NCBI GenBank assembly: GCA_037013495.1
Contig: CM072801.1
Coordinates: forward strand, 70,541,816 to 70,605,815
From: Hippophae tibetana
Lineage: Eukaryota > Streptophyta > Magnoliopsida > Rosales > Elaeagnaceae
DNA: 64,000 nucleotides
Direction of reading: 5' to 3'
In this document: in pieces, positions 34,301-49,080 of the stretch
Layout of the letters: the number at the start of each line of letters is the position of its first letter
Numbering within the stretch: the stretch's first letter is position 1
The notes under the pieces: model-generated
Databases searched by the model: none
Told to the model about the DNA's origin: nothing
Seen by the model: the letters and a program-made list of their open reading frames with translations, nothing else
Translations under genes and position numbers: made by a program

Positions 34301-37300
34301 TCTAGAGTTATGGTCGATTAAAGTTGAAAATTCGATATATCAAATGTTTTGTTATTTTTGAACAAGTGAACAGTAACCATTTTCGTTTTATCTTTTCTTA
34401 AATTATTTAGGGAGAATAGAGAATTATTTATCACATAAATTTAGATCCTTACTCGGCACAAATATCTCTCTTACAGATCTATTGAATAAAATCGAAAGTA
34501 AGTAAAACGGAAATGTGTGACAAAAACATAAACCCTCGATAAGTGATGTAAAGGATGGAATTTGGTTACAGAAATCAGGTTCTCTTGCGTGGCCAAAATT
34601 AATCGTGTGAATCGATACGAGCTTCGATGTTATATATTATAATAGTCGTTAAGATACCTCAGTCTAGAGTTATTGTCGATTAAAGTTGAAAATTCGATAT
34701 ATCAAATGTTTTGTTATTTTTTAACAAGTTAACAGTAACCCCTTTCCTGTTCTCTCCTCTTAAATTTTTTGGAAGAATAGAGATTTATTGATCACATAAA
34801 TAAAGATCCCTTGTTCAGAACAAATATCTCTTTTACATATCAATGGATTAAATCGAAAGTAAGTAAAACGGAAATGTGTGACAAAAACATAAACCCTCGA
34901 TAAGTGATGTAAAGGATGAAATTTGGTTACAGAAATCAGGTTCTCTTGCGTGGCCAAAATTAATCGTGTGATTCGATACGAGCTTCGATGTTATATATTA
35001 TAATAGTCTTTAAGATACCTCAGTCTAGAGTTATGGTCGATTAAAGTTGAAAATTCGATATATCAAATGTTTTGTTATTTTTGAACAAGTGAATAGTAAC
35101 CACTTTCGTTTTCTCTTTTCTTAAATTATTTAGGGAGAATAGAGAATTATTGATCACATAAATATAGTTCCTTACTCGGAAAAAATATCTCTCTTACAGA
35201 TCTATTGAATAAAATCGAAAGTAAGTAAAACGGAAATTTGTGACAAAAACATAAACCCTCGATAAGTGATGTAAACGATGGAATTTGGTTACAGAAATCA
35301 GGTTCTCTTGCATGGCCAAAATTAATCGTGTGAATCGATACGAGCTTCGATGTTATATATTATAATAGTCGTTAAGATACCTCAGTCTAGAGTTATTGTC
35401 GATTAAAGTTGAAAATTCGATATATCAAATGTTTTGTTATTTTTTAACAAGTTAACAGTAACCCCTTTCCTGTTCTCTCCTCTTAAATTTTTTGGAAGAA
35501 TAGAGATTTATTGATCACATAAATAAAGATCCCTTACTCGGCACAAATATCTCTCTTACAAATCTATTGAATAAAATCAAAAGTATGTAAAACAGTAATT
35601 TGTGCCAAAAACATAAAACCCTCGATAAGTGATGTAAACGATGGAATTTGGTTACAGAAATCAGGTTCCCAAACGAGGCCAAAACTAATATTGTGAATCG
35701 ATTCGAGCTTCGATGTGATATATTATAATAGTCGTTAAGATACTTCAGTCTAGAGTTATTGTCGATTAAAGTTGAAAATTCGATAAATCAAATGTTTTGT
35801 TATTTTTTAACAAGTTAACAGTAACCCCTTTCCTATTCTCTCCTCTTAAATTTTTTGGGATAATAGAGAATTATTGATCACATAAATAAAGATCCCTTAC
35901 TCGGCACAAATATCTCTCTTACAAATCTATTGAATAAAATCGAAAGTATGTAAAACAGTAATTTGTGCCAAAAACATAAAACCCACGATAAGTGATGTAA
36001 ACGATGGAATTTGGTTAGAGAAATCAGGTTCCCAAATGAGGCCAAAACTAATCTTGTGAATCGAAACCAGCTTCGAGGTGAAATATTATAATAGTCGTTA
36101 AGATACTTCAGTCTAGAGTTATTGTCGATTAAAGTTGAAAATTCGATATATCAAATGTTTTGTTATTTTTTAACAAGTTAACTGTAACCCCTTTCCTGTT
36201 CTCTCCTCTTAAATTTTTTGGAAGAATAGAGATTTATTGATCACATAAATAAAGATCTCTTGTTCAGAACAAATATCTCTTTTACATATCAATGGATTAA
36301 ATCGAAAGTAAGTAAAACAGAAATGTGTGACAAAAACATAAACCCTCGATAAGTGATATAAAGGATGGAATTTGGTTACAGAAATTAGGTTCTCTTGCGT
36401 GGCCAAAATTAATCGTGTGATTCGATACGAGCATCGATGTTATATATTATAATAGTCTTTAAGATACCTCAGTCTAGAGTTATGGTCGATTAAAGTTGAA
36501 AATTCGATATATCAAATGTTTTGTTATTTTTGAACAAGTGAAAAGTAACCACTTTCGTTTTCACTTTTCTTAAATTATTTAGGGAGAATAGAGAATTATT
36601 GATCACATAAATAAAGATCCTTACTCGGCACAAATATCTCTCTTACAGATGTATTGAATAAAATCGAAAGTAAGTAAAACGGAAATATGTGACAAAAACA
36701 TAAACCCTCGATAAGTGATGTAAACGATGCAATTTGGTTACAGAAATCAGGTTCTCTAGTGTGGCCAAAACTAATCGTGTGAGTCGATACGAGCTTCGAT
36801 GTGATATATTATAATACTCGTTAAGATACCTCAGTCTAGAGTTATTGTCTATTAAAGTTGAAAATTTGATATATCAAATGTTTTGTTATTTTTGTACAAG
36901 TTAACAGTAACCCGTTTCCTGTTCTCTGCTCTTAAATTTTTTGGAAGAATAGAGAGTTATTGATCACATAAATAAAGATACCTTGGTCAGCAAAAATATG
37001 TCTTTTACATATTTATTGAATAAAATCGAAAGTAAGTAAAACGGAAATTTGTGATAAAAACATAAACCCTCTATAAGTGATGTAAACGATGGAATTTGGT
37101 TACACAAATCAGGTTCTCTAGCGTGGCCAAAATTAATCATGTGAATCGATACGAGCTTCGCTGTTATATATTATAATAGTCTTTATGATACCTCAGTCTA
37201 GAGTTATTGTCTATTAAAGTTGAAAATTCGATATATCAAATGTTTTGTTATTTTTTAACAAGTTAACAGTAACCCCTTTCCTGTTCTCTCCTCTTAAATT

Positions 37301-37860
37301 TTTTGGAAGAATAGAGATTTATTGATCACATAAATAAAGATCCCTTGTTCAGAACAAATATCTCTTTTACATATCAATGGATTAAATCGAAAGTAAGTAA
37401 AACGGAAATGTGTGACAAAAACATAAACCCTCGATAAGTGATGTAAAGGATGAAATTTGGTTACAGAAATCAGGTTCTCTTGCGTGGCCAAAATTAATCG
37501 TGTGATTCGATACGAGCTTCGATGTTATATATTATAATAGTCTTTAAGATACCTCAGTCTAGAGTTATGGTCGATTAAAGTTGAAAATTCGATATATCAA
37601 ATGTTTTGTTATTTTTGAACAAGTGAACAGTAACCATTTTCGTTTTATCTTTTCTTAAATTATTTAGGGAGAATAGAGAATTATTTATCACATAAATTTA
37701 GATCCTTACTCGGCACAAATATCTCTCTTACAGATCTATTGAATAAAATCGAAAGTAAGTAAAACGGAAATGTGTGACAAAAACATAAACCCTCGATAAG
37801 TGATGTAAAGGATGGAATTTGGTTACAGAAATCAGGTTCTCTTGCGTGGCCAAAATTAAT
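31330..37860 (+). repeat. 9-monomer higher-order repeat (3257 bp), two copies
   Basis: Marker monomers at 31503, 32952 and 34037 recur at 34760, 36209 and 37294, each 3257 bp away. Only about four substitutions were noticed between copies (for example GATGTGAAAT near 32820 against GAGGTGAAAT near 36075). The second copy ends where GTGAATCG becomes GTGATTCG near 37862. A 6-bp deletion at about 37936 follows, just outside the repeat. Confidence 0.85.
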
Positions 37861-39159
37861 CGTGTGATTCGATACGAGCTTCGATGTTATATATTATAAT
37901 AGTCTTTAAGATACCTCAGTCTAGAGTTATGGTCTATTGAAAATTCGATATATCAAATGTTTTGTTATTTTTGAACAAGTGAACAGTAACCACTTTCGTT
38001 TTCTCTTTTCTTAAATTATTTAGGGAGAATAGAGAATTATTGATCACATAAATAAAGATCCTTACTCGGCACAAATATCTCTCTTACAGATCTATTGAAT
38101 AAAATCGAAAGTAAGTAAAACGGAAATATGTGACAAAAACATAAACCCTCGATAAGTGATGTAAACGATGGAATTTGGTTACAGAAATCAGTTTCTCTTG
38201 CGTGGCCAAAATTAATCGTGTGAATCGATACGAGCTTCGATGTTATATATTATAATAGTCGTTAAGATACCTCAGTCTAGAGTTATTGTTGATTAAAGTT
38301 GAAAATTCGATATATCAAATTTTTTGTTATTTTTTAACAAGTTAACAGTAACCCCTTTCCTGTTCTCTCCTCTTAAATTTTTTGGAAGAATAGAGAATTG
38401 TTGATCACATAAATAAAGATCCCTTACTCGGCACAAATATCTCTCTTACAAATCTATTGAATAAAATCGAAAGTATGTAAAACAGTAATTTGTGCCAAAA
38501 ACATAAAACCCTCGATAAGTGATGTAAACGATGGAATTTTGTTACAGAAATCAGGTTCCCAAACGAGGCCAAAACTAATCTTGGGAATCGATTCGAGCTT
38601 CGATGTGATATATTATAATGGTCGTTAAGATACTTCATTCTAGAGTTATTGTCGATTAAAGTTGAAAATTCGATATATCAAATGATTTGTTATTTTTTAA
38701 CAAGTTAACAGTAACCCCTTTCCTGTTCTCTCCTCTTAAATTTTTTGGAAGAATAGAGATTTATTGATCACATAAATAAAGATCCCTTGTTCAGCCCAAA
38801 TATCTCTTTTACATATCTATGGAATAAAATCGAAAGTAAGTAAAACGGAAATGTGTGACAAAAACATAAACCCTCGATAAGTGATGTAAAGGATGGAATT
38901 TGGTTACAGAAATCAGGTTCTCTTGCGTGGCCAAAATTAATCGTGTGATTCGATACGAGCTTCGATGTTATATATTATAATAGTCTTTAAGATACCTCAG
39001 TCTAGAGTTATGGTCGATTAAAGTTGAAAATTCGATATATCAAATGTTTTCTTATTTTTGAACAAGTGAACAGTAACCACTTTCGTTTTCTCTTTTCTTA
39101 AATTATTTAGGGAGAATAGAGAATTATTGATCACATAAATAAAGATCCTTACTCGGCAC

Positions 39160-42100
39160 AAATATCTCTCTTACAGATCTATTGAATAAAATCGAAAGTA
39201 AGTAAAACGGAAATATGTGACAAAAACATAAACCCTCGATAAGTGATGTAAACGATGCAATTTGGTTACAGAAATCAGGTTCTCTAGTGTGGCCAAAACT
39301 AATCGTGTGAGTCGATACGAGCTTCGATGTGATATATTATAATACTCGTTAAGATACCTCAGTCTAGAGTTATTGTCTATTAAAGTTGAAAATTCGATAT
39401 ATCAAATGTTTTGTTATTTTTGTACAAGTTAAAAGTAACCCCTTTCCTATTCTCTCCTCATAAATTTTTTGGAAGATTAGAGATTTATTGATCAAATAAA
39501 TAAAGATCCCTTGTTCAGCCCAAATATCTCTTTTACATATCTATGGAATAAAATCGAAAGTAAGTAAAACTTAAATGTGTGACAAAAACATAAACCCTCG
39601 ATAAGTGATGTAAAGGATGGAATTTGGTTACAGAAATCAGGTTCTCTTGCGTGGCCAAAATTAATCGTGTGATTCGATACGAGCTTCGATGTTATATATT
39701 ATAATAGTCTTTAAGATACCTCAGTCTAGAGTTATGGTTGATTAAAGTTGAAAATTCGATATATCAAATGTTTTCTTATTTTTGAACAAGTGAACAGTAA
39801 CCACTTTCGTTTTCTCTTTTCTTAAATTATTTAGGGAGAATAGAGAATTATTGATCACATAAATAAAGATCCTTACTCGGCACAAATATCTCTCTTAGAG
39901 ATCTATTGAATAAAATCGAAAGTAAGTAAAACGGAAATATGTGACAAAAACATAAACCCTCGATAAGTGATGTAAACGATGCAATTTGGTTACAGAAATC
40001 AGGTTCTCTAGTGTGGCCAAAACTAATCGTGTGAGTCGATACGAGGTTCGATGTGATATATTATAATACTCGTTAAGATACCTCAGTCTAGAGTTATTGT
40101 CTATTAAAGTTGAAAATTCGATATATCAAATGTTTTGTTATTTCTTAACAAGTTAACAGTAACCCCTTTCCTATTCTCTCCTCTTAAATTTTTTGGAAGA
40201 ATAGAGATTTATTGATCACATAAATAAAGATCCCTTGTTCAAAACAAATATCTCTTTTACATATCAATGGATTAAATCGAAAGTAAGTAAAACGGAAATG
40301 TGTGACAAAAACATAAACCCTCGATAAGTGATGTAAATGATGGAATTTTGTTACAGAAATCAGGTTCTTTTGCGTGGCCAAAATTAATCGTGTGATTCGA
40401 TACGAGCTTCGATGTTATATATTATAATAGTCTTTAAGATACCTCAGTCTAGAGTTATGGTCGATTAAAGTTGAAAATTCGATATATCAAATGTTTTGTT
40501 ATTTTTGAACAAGTGAATAGTAACCACTTTCGTTTTCTCTTTTCTTAAATTATTTAGGGAGAATAGAGAATTATTGATCACATAAATATAGTTCCTTACT
40601 CGGCACAAATATCTCTCTTACAGATCTATTGAATAAAATCGAAAGTAAGTAAAACGGAAATTTGTGACAAAAACATAAACCCTCGATAAGTGATGTAAAG
40701 GATGGAATTTGGTTACAGAAATCAGGTTCTCTTGCGTGGCCAAATTTTATTTTTGTGATTCGATACGAGCTTCGATGTTATATATTATAATAGTCTTTAA
40801 GATACCTCAGTCTAGAGTTATGGTCGATTAAAGTTGAAAATTCGATATATCAAATGTTTTCTTATTTTTGAACAAGTGAACAGTAACCACTTTCGTTTTC
40901 TCTTTTCTTAAATTATTTAGGGAGAATAGAGAATTATTGATCACATAAATAAAGATCCTTACTCGGCACAAATATCTCTCTTACAGATCTATTGAATAAA
41001 ATCGAAAGTAAGTAAAACGGAAATATGTGACAAAAACATAAACCCTCGATAAGTGATGTAAACGATGCAATTTGGTTACAGAAATCAGGTTCTCTAGTGT
41101 GGCCAAAACTAATCGTGTGAGTCGATACGAGCTTCGATGTGATATATTATAATACTCGTTAAGATACCTCAGTCTAGAGTTATTGTCTATTAAAGTTGAA
41201 AATTCGATATATCAAATGTTTTGTTATTTTTGTACAAGTTAACAGTAACCTCTTTCCTATTCTCTCCTCATAAATTTTTTGGAAGATTAGAGATTTATTG
41301 ATCACATAAATAAAGATCCCTTGTTCAGCCCAAATATCTCTTTTACATATCTATGGAATAAAATCGAAAGTAAGTAAAACGGAAATGTGTGACAAAAACA
41401 TAAACCCTCGATAAGTGATGTAAAGGATGGAATTTGGTTACAGAAATCAGGTTCTCTTGCGTGGCCAAAATTAATCGTGTGATTCGATACGAGCTTCGAT
41501 GTTATATATAATAATAGTCTTTAAGATACCTCAGTCTAGAGTTATGGTTGATTAAAGTTGAAAATTCGATATATCAAATGTTTTCTTATTTTTGAACAAG
41601 TGAACAGTAACCATTTTCGTTTTCTCTTTTCTTAAATTATTTAGGGAGAATAGAGAATTATTGATCACATAAATAAAGATCCTTACTCGGCACAAATATC
41701 TCTCTTAGAGATCTATTGAATAAAATAAAAAGTAAGTAAAACGGAAATATGTGACAAAAACATAAACCCTCGATAAGTGATGTAAACGATGCAATTTGGT
41801 TACAGAAATCAGGTTCTCTAGTGTGGCCAAAACTAATCGTGTGAGTCGATACGAGGTTCGATGTGATATATTATAATACTCGTTAAGATACCTCAGTCTA
41901 GAGTTATTGTCTATTAAAGTTGAAAATTCGATATATCAAATGTTTTGTTATTTTTTAACAAGTTAACAGTAACCCCTTTCCTATTCTCTCCTCTTAAATT
42001 TTTTGGAAGAGTAGACATTTATTGATCACATAAATAAAGATCCCTTGTTCAAAACAAATATCTCTTTTACATATCAATGGATTAAATCGAAAGTAAGTAA

Positions 42101-45100
42101 AACGGAAATGTGTGACAAAAACATAAACCCTCGATAAGTGATGTAAATGATGGAATTTTGTTACAGAAATCAGGTTCTTTTGCGTGGCCAAAATTAATCG
42201 TGTGATTCGATACGAGCTTCGATGTTATATATTATAATAGTCTTTAAGATACCTCAGTCTAGAGTTATTGTCGATTAAAGTTGAAAATTCGATATATCAA
42301 ATGTTTTGTTATTTTTGAACAAGTGAATAGTAACCACTTTCGTTTTCTCTTTTCTTAAATTATTTAGGGAGAATAGAGAATTATTGATCACATAAATATA
42401 GTTCCTTACTCGGCACAAATATCTCTCTTACAGATCTATTGAATAAAATCGAAAGTAAGTAAAACGGAAATTTGTGACAAAAACATAAAACCTCGATAAG
42501 TGATGTAAACGATGGAATTTGGTTACAGAAATCAGGTTCTCTTGCGTGGCCAAAATTAATCGTGTGAATCGATACGAACTTCGATGTTATATATTATAAT
42601 AGTCGTTAAGATACCTCAGTCTAGAGTTATCGTCGATTAAAGTTGAAAATTCGATTAATCAAATGTTTTGTTATTTTTTAACAAGGTAACAGTAACCCCT
42701 TTCCTGTTCTCTCCTCTTAAATTTTTTGGAAGAATAGAGAATTATTGATCACATAAATAAAGATCCCTTACTCGGCACAAATATCTCTCTTACATATCTA
42801 TTGAATAAAATCGAAAGTAAGTAAAACGGGAATTTGTGATAAAAACATAAACCCTCGATAAGTGATGTAAACGATGGAATTTGGTTACAGAAATCAGGTT
42901 CTCTTGCGTGGCCAAAATTAATCGTGTGAATCGATACGAGCTTCGATGTTATATATTATAAAAGTCGTTAAGATACCTCAGTCTAGAGTTATTGTCGATT
43001 AAAGTTGAAAATTCGATATATCAATTGTTTTGTTATTTTTTAACAAGTTAACAGTAACCCCTTTCATGTTCTCTCCTCTTAAATTTTTTGGGAGAATAGA
43101 GAATTATTGATCACATAAATAAAGATCCCTTACTTGGCACAAATATCTCTCTTACATATCTATTGAATAAAATCGAAAGTACGTAAAACGGGAATTTGTG
43201 ATAAAAACATAAACCCTCGATAAGTGATGTAAACGATGGAATTTGGTTACAGAAATCAGGTTCTCTTGCGTGGCCAAAATTAATCGTGTGAATCGATACG
43301 AGCTTCGATGCTATATATTATAATAGTCGTTAAGATACCTCAGTCTAGAGTTATTGTCGATTAAAGTTGAAAATTCGATATATCAATTGTTTTGTTATTT
43401 TTAACAAGTTAACAGTAACCCCTTTCCTGTTCTCTCCTCTTAAATTTTTTGGGAGAATAGAGAATTATTGATCACATAAATAAAGATCCCTTACTCGGCA
43501 CAAATATCTCTCTTACAAATCTATTGAATAAAATCGAAAGTATGTGAAACACTAATTTGTGCCAAAAACATAAAACCCTCGATAAGTGATGTAAACGATG
43601 GAATTTGGTTACAGAAATCAGGTTCCCAAATGAGGCCAAAACTAATCTTGTGAATCGATACGAGCTTCGATGTGATATATTATAATAGTCGTTAAGATAC
43701 TTCAGTCTAGAGTTATTGTCGATTAACGTTGAAAATTCGATATATCAAATGTTTTGTTATTTTTTAACAAGTTAACAGTAACCCCTTTCCTGTTCTCTCC
43801 TCTTAAATTTTTTGGAAGAATAGAGATTTATTGATCACATAAATAAAGATCCCTTGTTCAGAACAAATATCTCTTTTACATATCAATGGATTAAATCGAA
43901 AGTAAGTAAAACGGAAATGTGTGACAAAAACATAAACCCTCGATAAGTGATGTAAATGATGGAATTTTGTTACAGAAATCAGGTTCTTTTGCGTGGCCAA
44001 AATTAATCGTGTGATTCGATACGAGCTTCGATGTTATATATTATAATAGTCTTTAAGATACCTCAGTCTAGAGTTATGGTCGATTAAAGTTGAAAATTCG
44101 ATATATCAAATGTTTTGTTATTTTTGAACAAGTGAATAGTAACCACTTTCGTTTTCTCTTTTCTTAAATTATTTAGGGAGAATAGAGAATTATTGATCAC
44201 ATAAATATAGTTCCTTACTCGGCACAAATATCTCTCTTACAGATCTATTGAATAAAATCGAAAGTAAGTAAAACGGAAATTTGTGACAAAAACATAAAAC
44301 CTCGATAAGTGATGTAAACGATGGAATTTGGTTACAGAAATCAGGTTCTCTTGCGTGGCCAAAATTAATCGTGTGAATCGATACGAACTTCGATGTTATA
44401 TATTATAATAGTCGTTAAGATACCTCAGTCTAGAGTTATTGTCGATTAATGTTGAAAATTCGATATATCAAATGTTTTGTTATTTTTTAACAAGTTAATA
44501 GTAACCCCTTTCCTGTTCTCTCCTCTTAAATTTTTTGGGAGAATAGAGAATTATTGATCACATAAATAAAGATCCCTTACTCGGCACAAATATCTCTCTT
44601 ACAAATCTATTGAATAAAATCGAAAGTATGTGAAACACTAATTTGTGCCAAAAACATAAAACCCTCGATAAGTGATGTAAACGATGGAATTTGGTTACAG
44701 AAATCAGGTTCCCAAATGAGGCCAAAACTAATCTTGTGAATCGATACGAGCTTCGATGTGATATATTATAATAGTCGTTAAGATACTTGAGTCTAGAGTT
44801 ATTGTCGATTAACGTTGAAAATTCGATATATCAAATGTTTTTTTATTTTTTAACAAGTTAACAGTAACCCCTTTCCTGTTCTCTCCTCTTAAATTTTTTG
44901 GAAGAATAGAGATTTATTGATCACATAAATAAAGATCCCTTGTTCAGCCCATATATCTCTTTTACATATCTATGGAATAAAATCGAAAGTAAGTAAAACG
45001 GAAATGTGTGACAAAAACATAAAACCTCGATAAGTGATGTAAACGATGGAATTTGGTTACAGAAATCAGGTTCTCTTCCGTGGCCAAAATTAATCGTGTG

Positions 45101-48100
45101 AATCGATACGAACTTCGATGTTATATATTATAATAGTCGTTAAGATACCTCAGTCTAGAGTTATCGTCGATTAAAGTTGAAAATTCGATATATCAAATGT
45201 TTTCTTATTTTTGAACAAGTGAACAGTAACCACTTTCGTTTTCTCTTTTCTTAAATTATTTAGGGAGAATAGAGAATTATTGATCACATAAATAAAGATC
45301 CTTACTCGGCACAAATATCTCTCTTAGAGATCTATTGAATAAAATAAAAAGTAAGTAAAACGGAAATGTGTGACAAAAACATAAACCCTCGATAAGTGAT
45401 GTAAATGATGGAATTTTGTTACAGAAATCAGGTTCTTTTGCGTGGCCAAAATTAATCGTGTGATTCGATACGAGCTTCGATGTTATATATTATAATAGTC
45501 TTTAAGATACCTCAGTCTAGAGTTATGGTCGATTAAAGTTGAAAATTCGATATATCAAATGTTTTCTTATTTTTGAACAAGTGAACAGTAACCACTTTCG
45601 TTTTCTCTTTTCTTAAATTATTTAGGGAGAATAGAGAATTATTGATCACATAAATATAGTTCCTTACTCGGCACAAATATCTCTCTTACAGATCTATTGA
45701 ATAAAATCGAAAGTAAGTAAAACGGAAATATGTGACAAAAACATAAACCCTCGATAAGTGATGTAAACGATGCAATTTGGTTACAGAAATCAGGTTCTCT
45801 AGTGTGGCCAAAACTAATCGTGTGAGTCGATACGAGGTTCGATGTGATATATTATAATACTCGTTAAGATACCTCAGTCTAGAGTTATTGTCTATTAAAG
45901 TTGAAAATTCGATATATCAAATGTTTTGTTATTTTTGTACAAGTTAACAGTAACCCCTTTCCTATTCTCTCCTCATAAATTTTTTGGAAGATTAGAGATT
46001 TATTGATCAAATAAATAAAGATCCCTTGTTCAGCCCAAATATCTCTTTTACATATCTATGGAATAAAATCGAAAGTAAGTAAAACGGAAATGTGTGACAA
46101 AAACATAAACCCTCGATAAGTGATGTAAAGGATGGAATTTGGTTACAGAAATCAGGTTCTCTTGCGTGGCCAAAATTAATCATGTGATTCGATACGAGCT
46201 TCGATGTTATATATTATAATAGTCTTTAAGATACCTCAGTCTAGAGTTATGGTTGATTAAAGTTGAAAATTCGATATATCAAATGTTTTCTTATTTTTGA
46301 ACAAGTGAACAGTAACCACTTTCGTTTTCTCTTTTCTTAAATTATTTAGGGAGAATAGAGAATTATTGATCACATAAATAAAGATCCTTACTCGGCACAA
46401 ATATCTCTCTTAGAGATCTATTGAATAAAATCGAAAGTAAGTAAAACGGAAATATGTGACAAAAACATAAACCCTCGATAAGTGATGTAAACGATGCAAT
46501 TTGGTTACAGAAATCAGGTTCTCTAGTGTGGCCAAAACTAATCGTGTGAGTCGATACGAGGTTCGATGTGATATATTATAATACTCGTTAAGATACCTCA
46601 GTCTAGAGTTATTGTCTATTAAAGTTGAAAATTCGATATATCAAATGTTTTGTTATTTCTTAACAAGTTAACAGTAACCCCTTTCCTATTCTCTCCTCTT
46701 AAATTTTTTGGAAGAATAGAGATTTATTGATCACATAAATAAAGATCCCTTGTTCAAAACAAATATCTCTTTTACATATCAATGGATTAAATCGAAAGTA
46801 AGTAAAACGGAAATGTGTGACAAAAACATAAACCCTCGATAAGTGATGTAAATGATGGAATTTTGTTACAGAAATCAGGTTCTTTTGCGTGGCCAAAATT
46901 AATCGTGTGATTCGATACGAGCTTCGATGTTATATATTATAATAGTCTTTAAGATACCTCAGTCTAGAGTTATGGTCGATTAAAGTTGAAAATTCGATAT
47001 ATCAAATGTTTTGTTATTTTTGAACAAGTGAATAGTAACCACTTTCGTTTTCTCTTTTCTTAAATTATTTAGGGAGAATAGAGAATTATTGATCACATAA
47101 ATATAGTTCCTTACTCGGCACAAATATCTCTCTTACAGATCTATTGAATAAAATCGAAAGTAAGTAAAACGGAAATTTGTGACAAAAACATAAACCCTCG
47201 ATAAGTGATGTAAAGGATGGAATTTGGTTACAGAAATCAGGTTCTCTTGCGTGGCCAAATTTTATTTTTGTGATTCGATACGAGCTTCGATGTTATATAT
47301 TATAATAGTCTTTAAGATACCTCAGTCTAGAGTTATGGTCGATTAAAGTTGAAAATTCGATATATCAAATGTTTTCTTATTTTTGAACAAGTGAACAGTA
47401 ACCACTTTCGTTTTCTCTTTTCTTAAATTATTTAGGGAGAATAGAGAATTATTGATCACATAAATAAAGATCCTTACTCGGCACAAATATCTCTCTTACA
47501 GATCTATTGAATAAAATCGAAAGTAAGTAAAACGGAAATATGTGACAAAAACATAAACCCTCGATAAGTGATGTAAACGATGCAATTTGGTTACAGAAAT
47601 CAGGTTCTCTAGTGTGGCCAAAACTAATCGTGTGAGTCGATACGAGCTTCGATGTGATATATTATAATACTCGTTAAGATACCTCAGTCTAGAGTTATTG
47701 TCTATTAAAGTTGAAAATTCGATATATCAAATGTTTTGTTATTTTTGTACAAGTTAACAGTAACCTCTTTCCTATTCTCTCCTCATAAATTTTTTGGAAG
47801 ATTAGAGATTTATTGATCACATAAATAAAGATCCCTTGTTCAGCCCAAATATCTCTTTTACATATCTATGGAATAAAATCGAAAGTAAGTAAAACGGAAA
47901 TGTGTGACAAAAACATAAACCCTCGATAAGTGATGTAAAGGATGGAATTTGGTTACAGAAATCAGGTTCTCTGGCGTGGCCAAAATTAATCGTGTGATTC
48001 GATACGAGCTTCGATGTTATATATTATAATAGTCTTTAAGATACCTCAGTCTAGAGTTATGGTTGATTAAAGTTGAAAATTCGATATATCAAATGTTTTC

Positions 48101-49080
48101 TTATTTTTGAACAAGTGAACAGTAACCACTTTCGTTTTCTCTTTTCTTAAATTATTTAGGGAGAATAGAGAATTATTGATCACATAAATAAAGATCCTTA
48201 CTCGGCACAAATATCTCTCTTAGAGATCTATTGAATAAAATAAAAAGTAAGTAAAACGGAAATATGTGACAAAAACATAAACCCTCGATAAGTGATGTAA
48301 ACGATGCAATTTGGTTACAGAAATCAGGTTCTCTAGTGTGGCCAAAACTAATCGTGTGAGTCGATACGAGGTTCGATGTGATATATTATAATACTCGTTA
48401 AGATACCTCAGTCTAGAGTTATTGTCTATTAAAGTTGAAAATTCGATATATCAAATGTTTTGTTATTTTTGTACAAGTTAACAGTAACCCCTTTCCTATT
48501 CTCTCCTCTTAAATTTTTTGGAAGAGTAGACATTTATTGATCACATAAATAAAGATCCCTTGTTCAAAACAAATATCTCTTTTACATATCAATGGATTAA
48601 ATCGAAAGTAAGTAAAACGGAAATGTGTGACAAAAACATAAACCCTCGATAAGTGATGTAAATGATGGAATTTTGTTACAGAAATCAGGTTCTTTTGCGT
48701 GGCCAAAATTAATCGTGTGATTCGATACGAGCTTCGATGTTATATATTATAATAGTCTTTAAGATACCTCCGTCTAGAGTTATTGTCGATTAAAGTTGAA
48801 AATTCGATATATCAAATGTTTTGTTATTTTTGAACAAGTGAAGAGTAACCACTTTCGTTTTCTCTTTTCTTAAATTATTTAGGGAGAATAGAGAATTATT
48901 GATCACATAAATATAGTTCCTTACTCGGCACAAATATCTCTCTTACAGATCTATTGAATAAAATCGAAAGTAAGTAAAACGGAAATTTGTGACAAAAACA
49001 TAAAACCTCGATAAGTGATGTAAACGATGGAATTTGGTTACAGAAATCAGGTTCTCTTGCGTGGCCAAAATTAATCGTGT
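39160..49080 (+). repeat. Segment duplicated at 6515 bp (18 monomers)
   Basis: About 39.16-42.57 kb matches about 45.67-49.08 kb. Marks include ATCAAATAAATAAAG (39492, 46007), the odd patch at 40741-40760 and 47256-47275, and AAGAGTAGACATTTATTG (42007, 48522). The 42.6-45.7 kb interval between the copies is different satellite. Confidence 0.8.
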
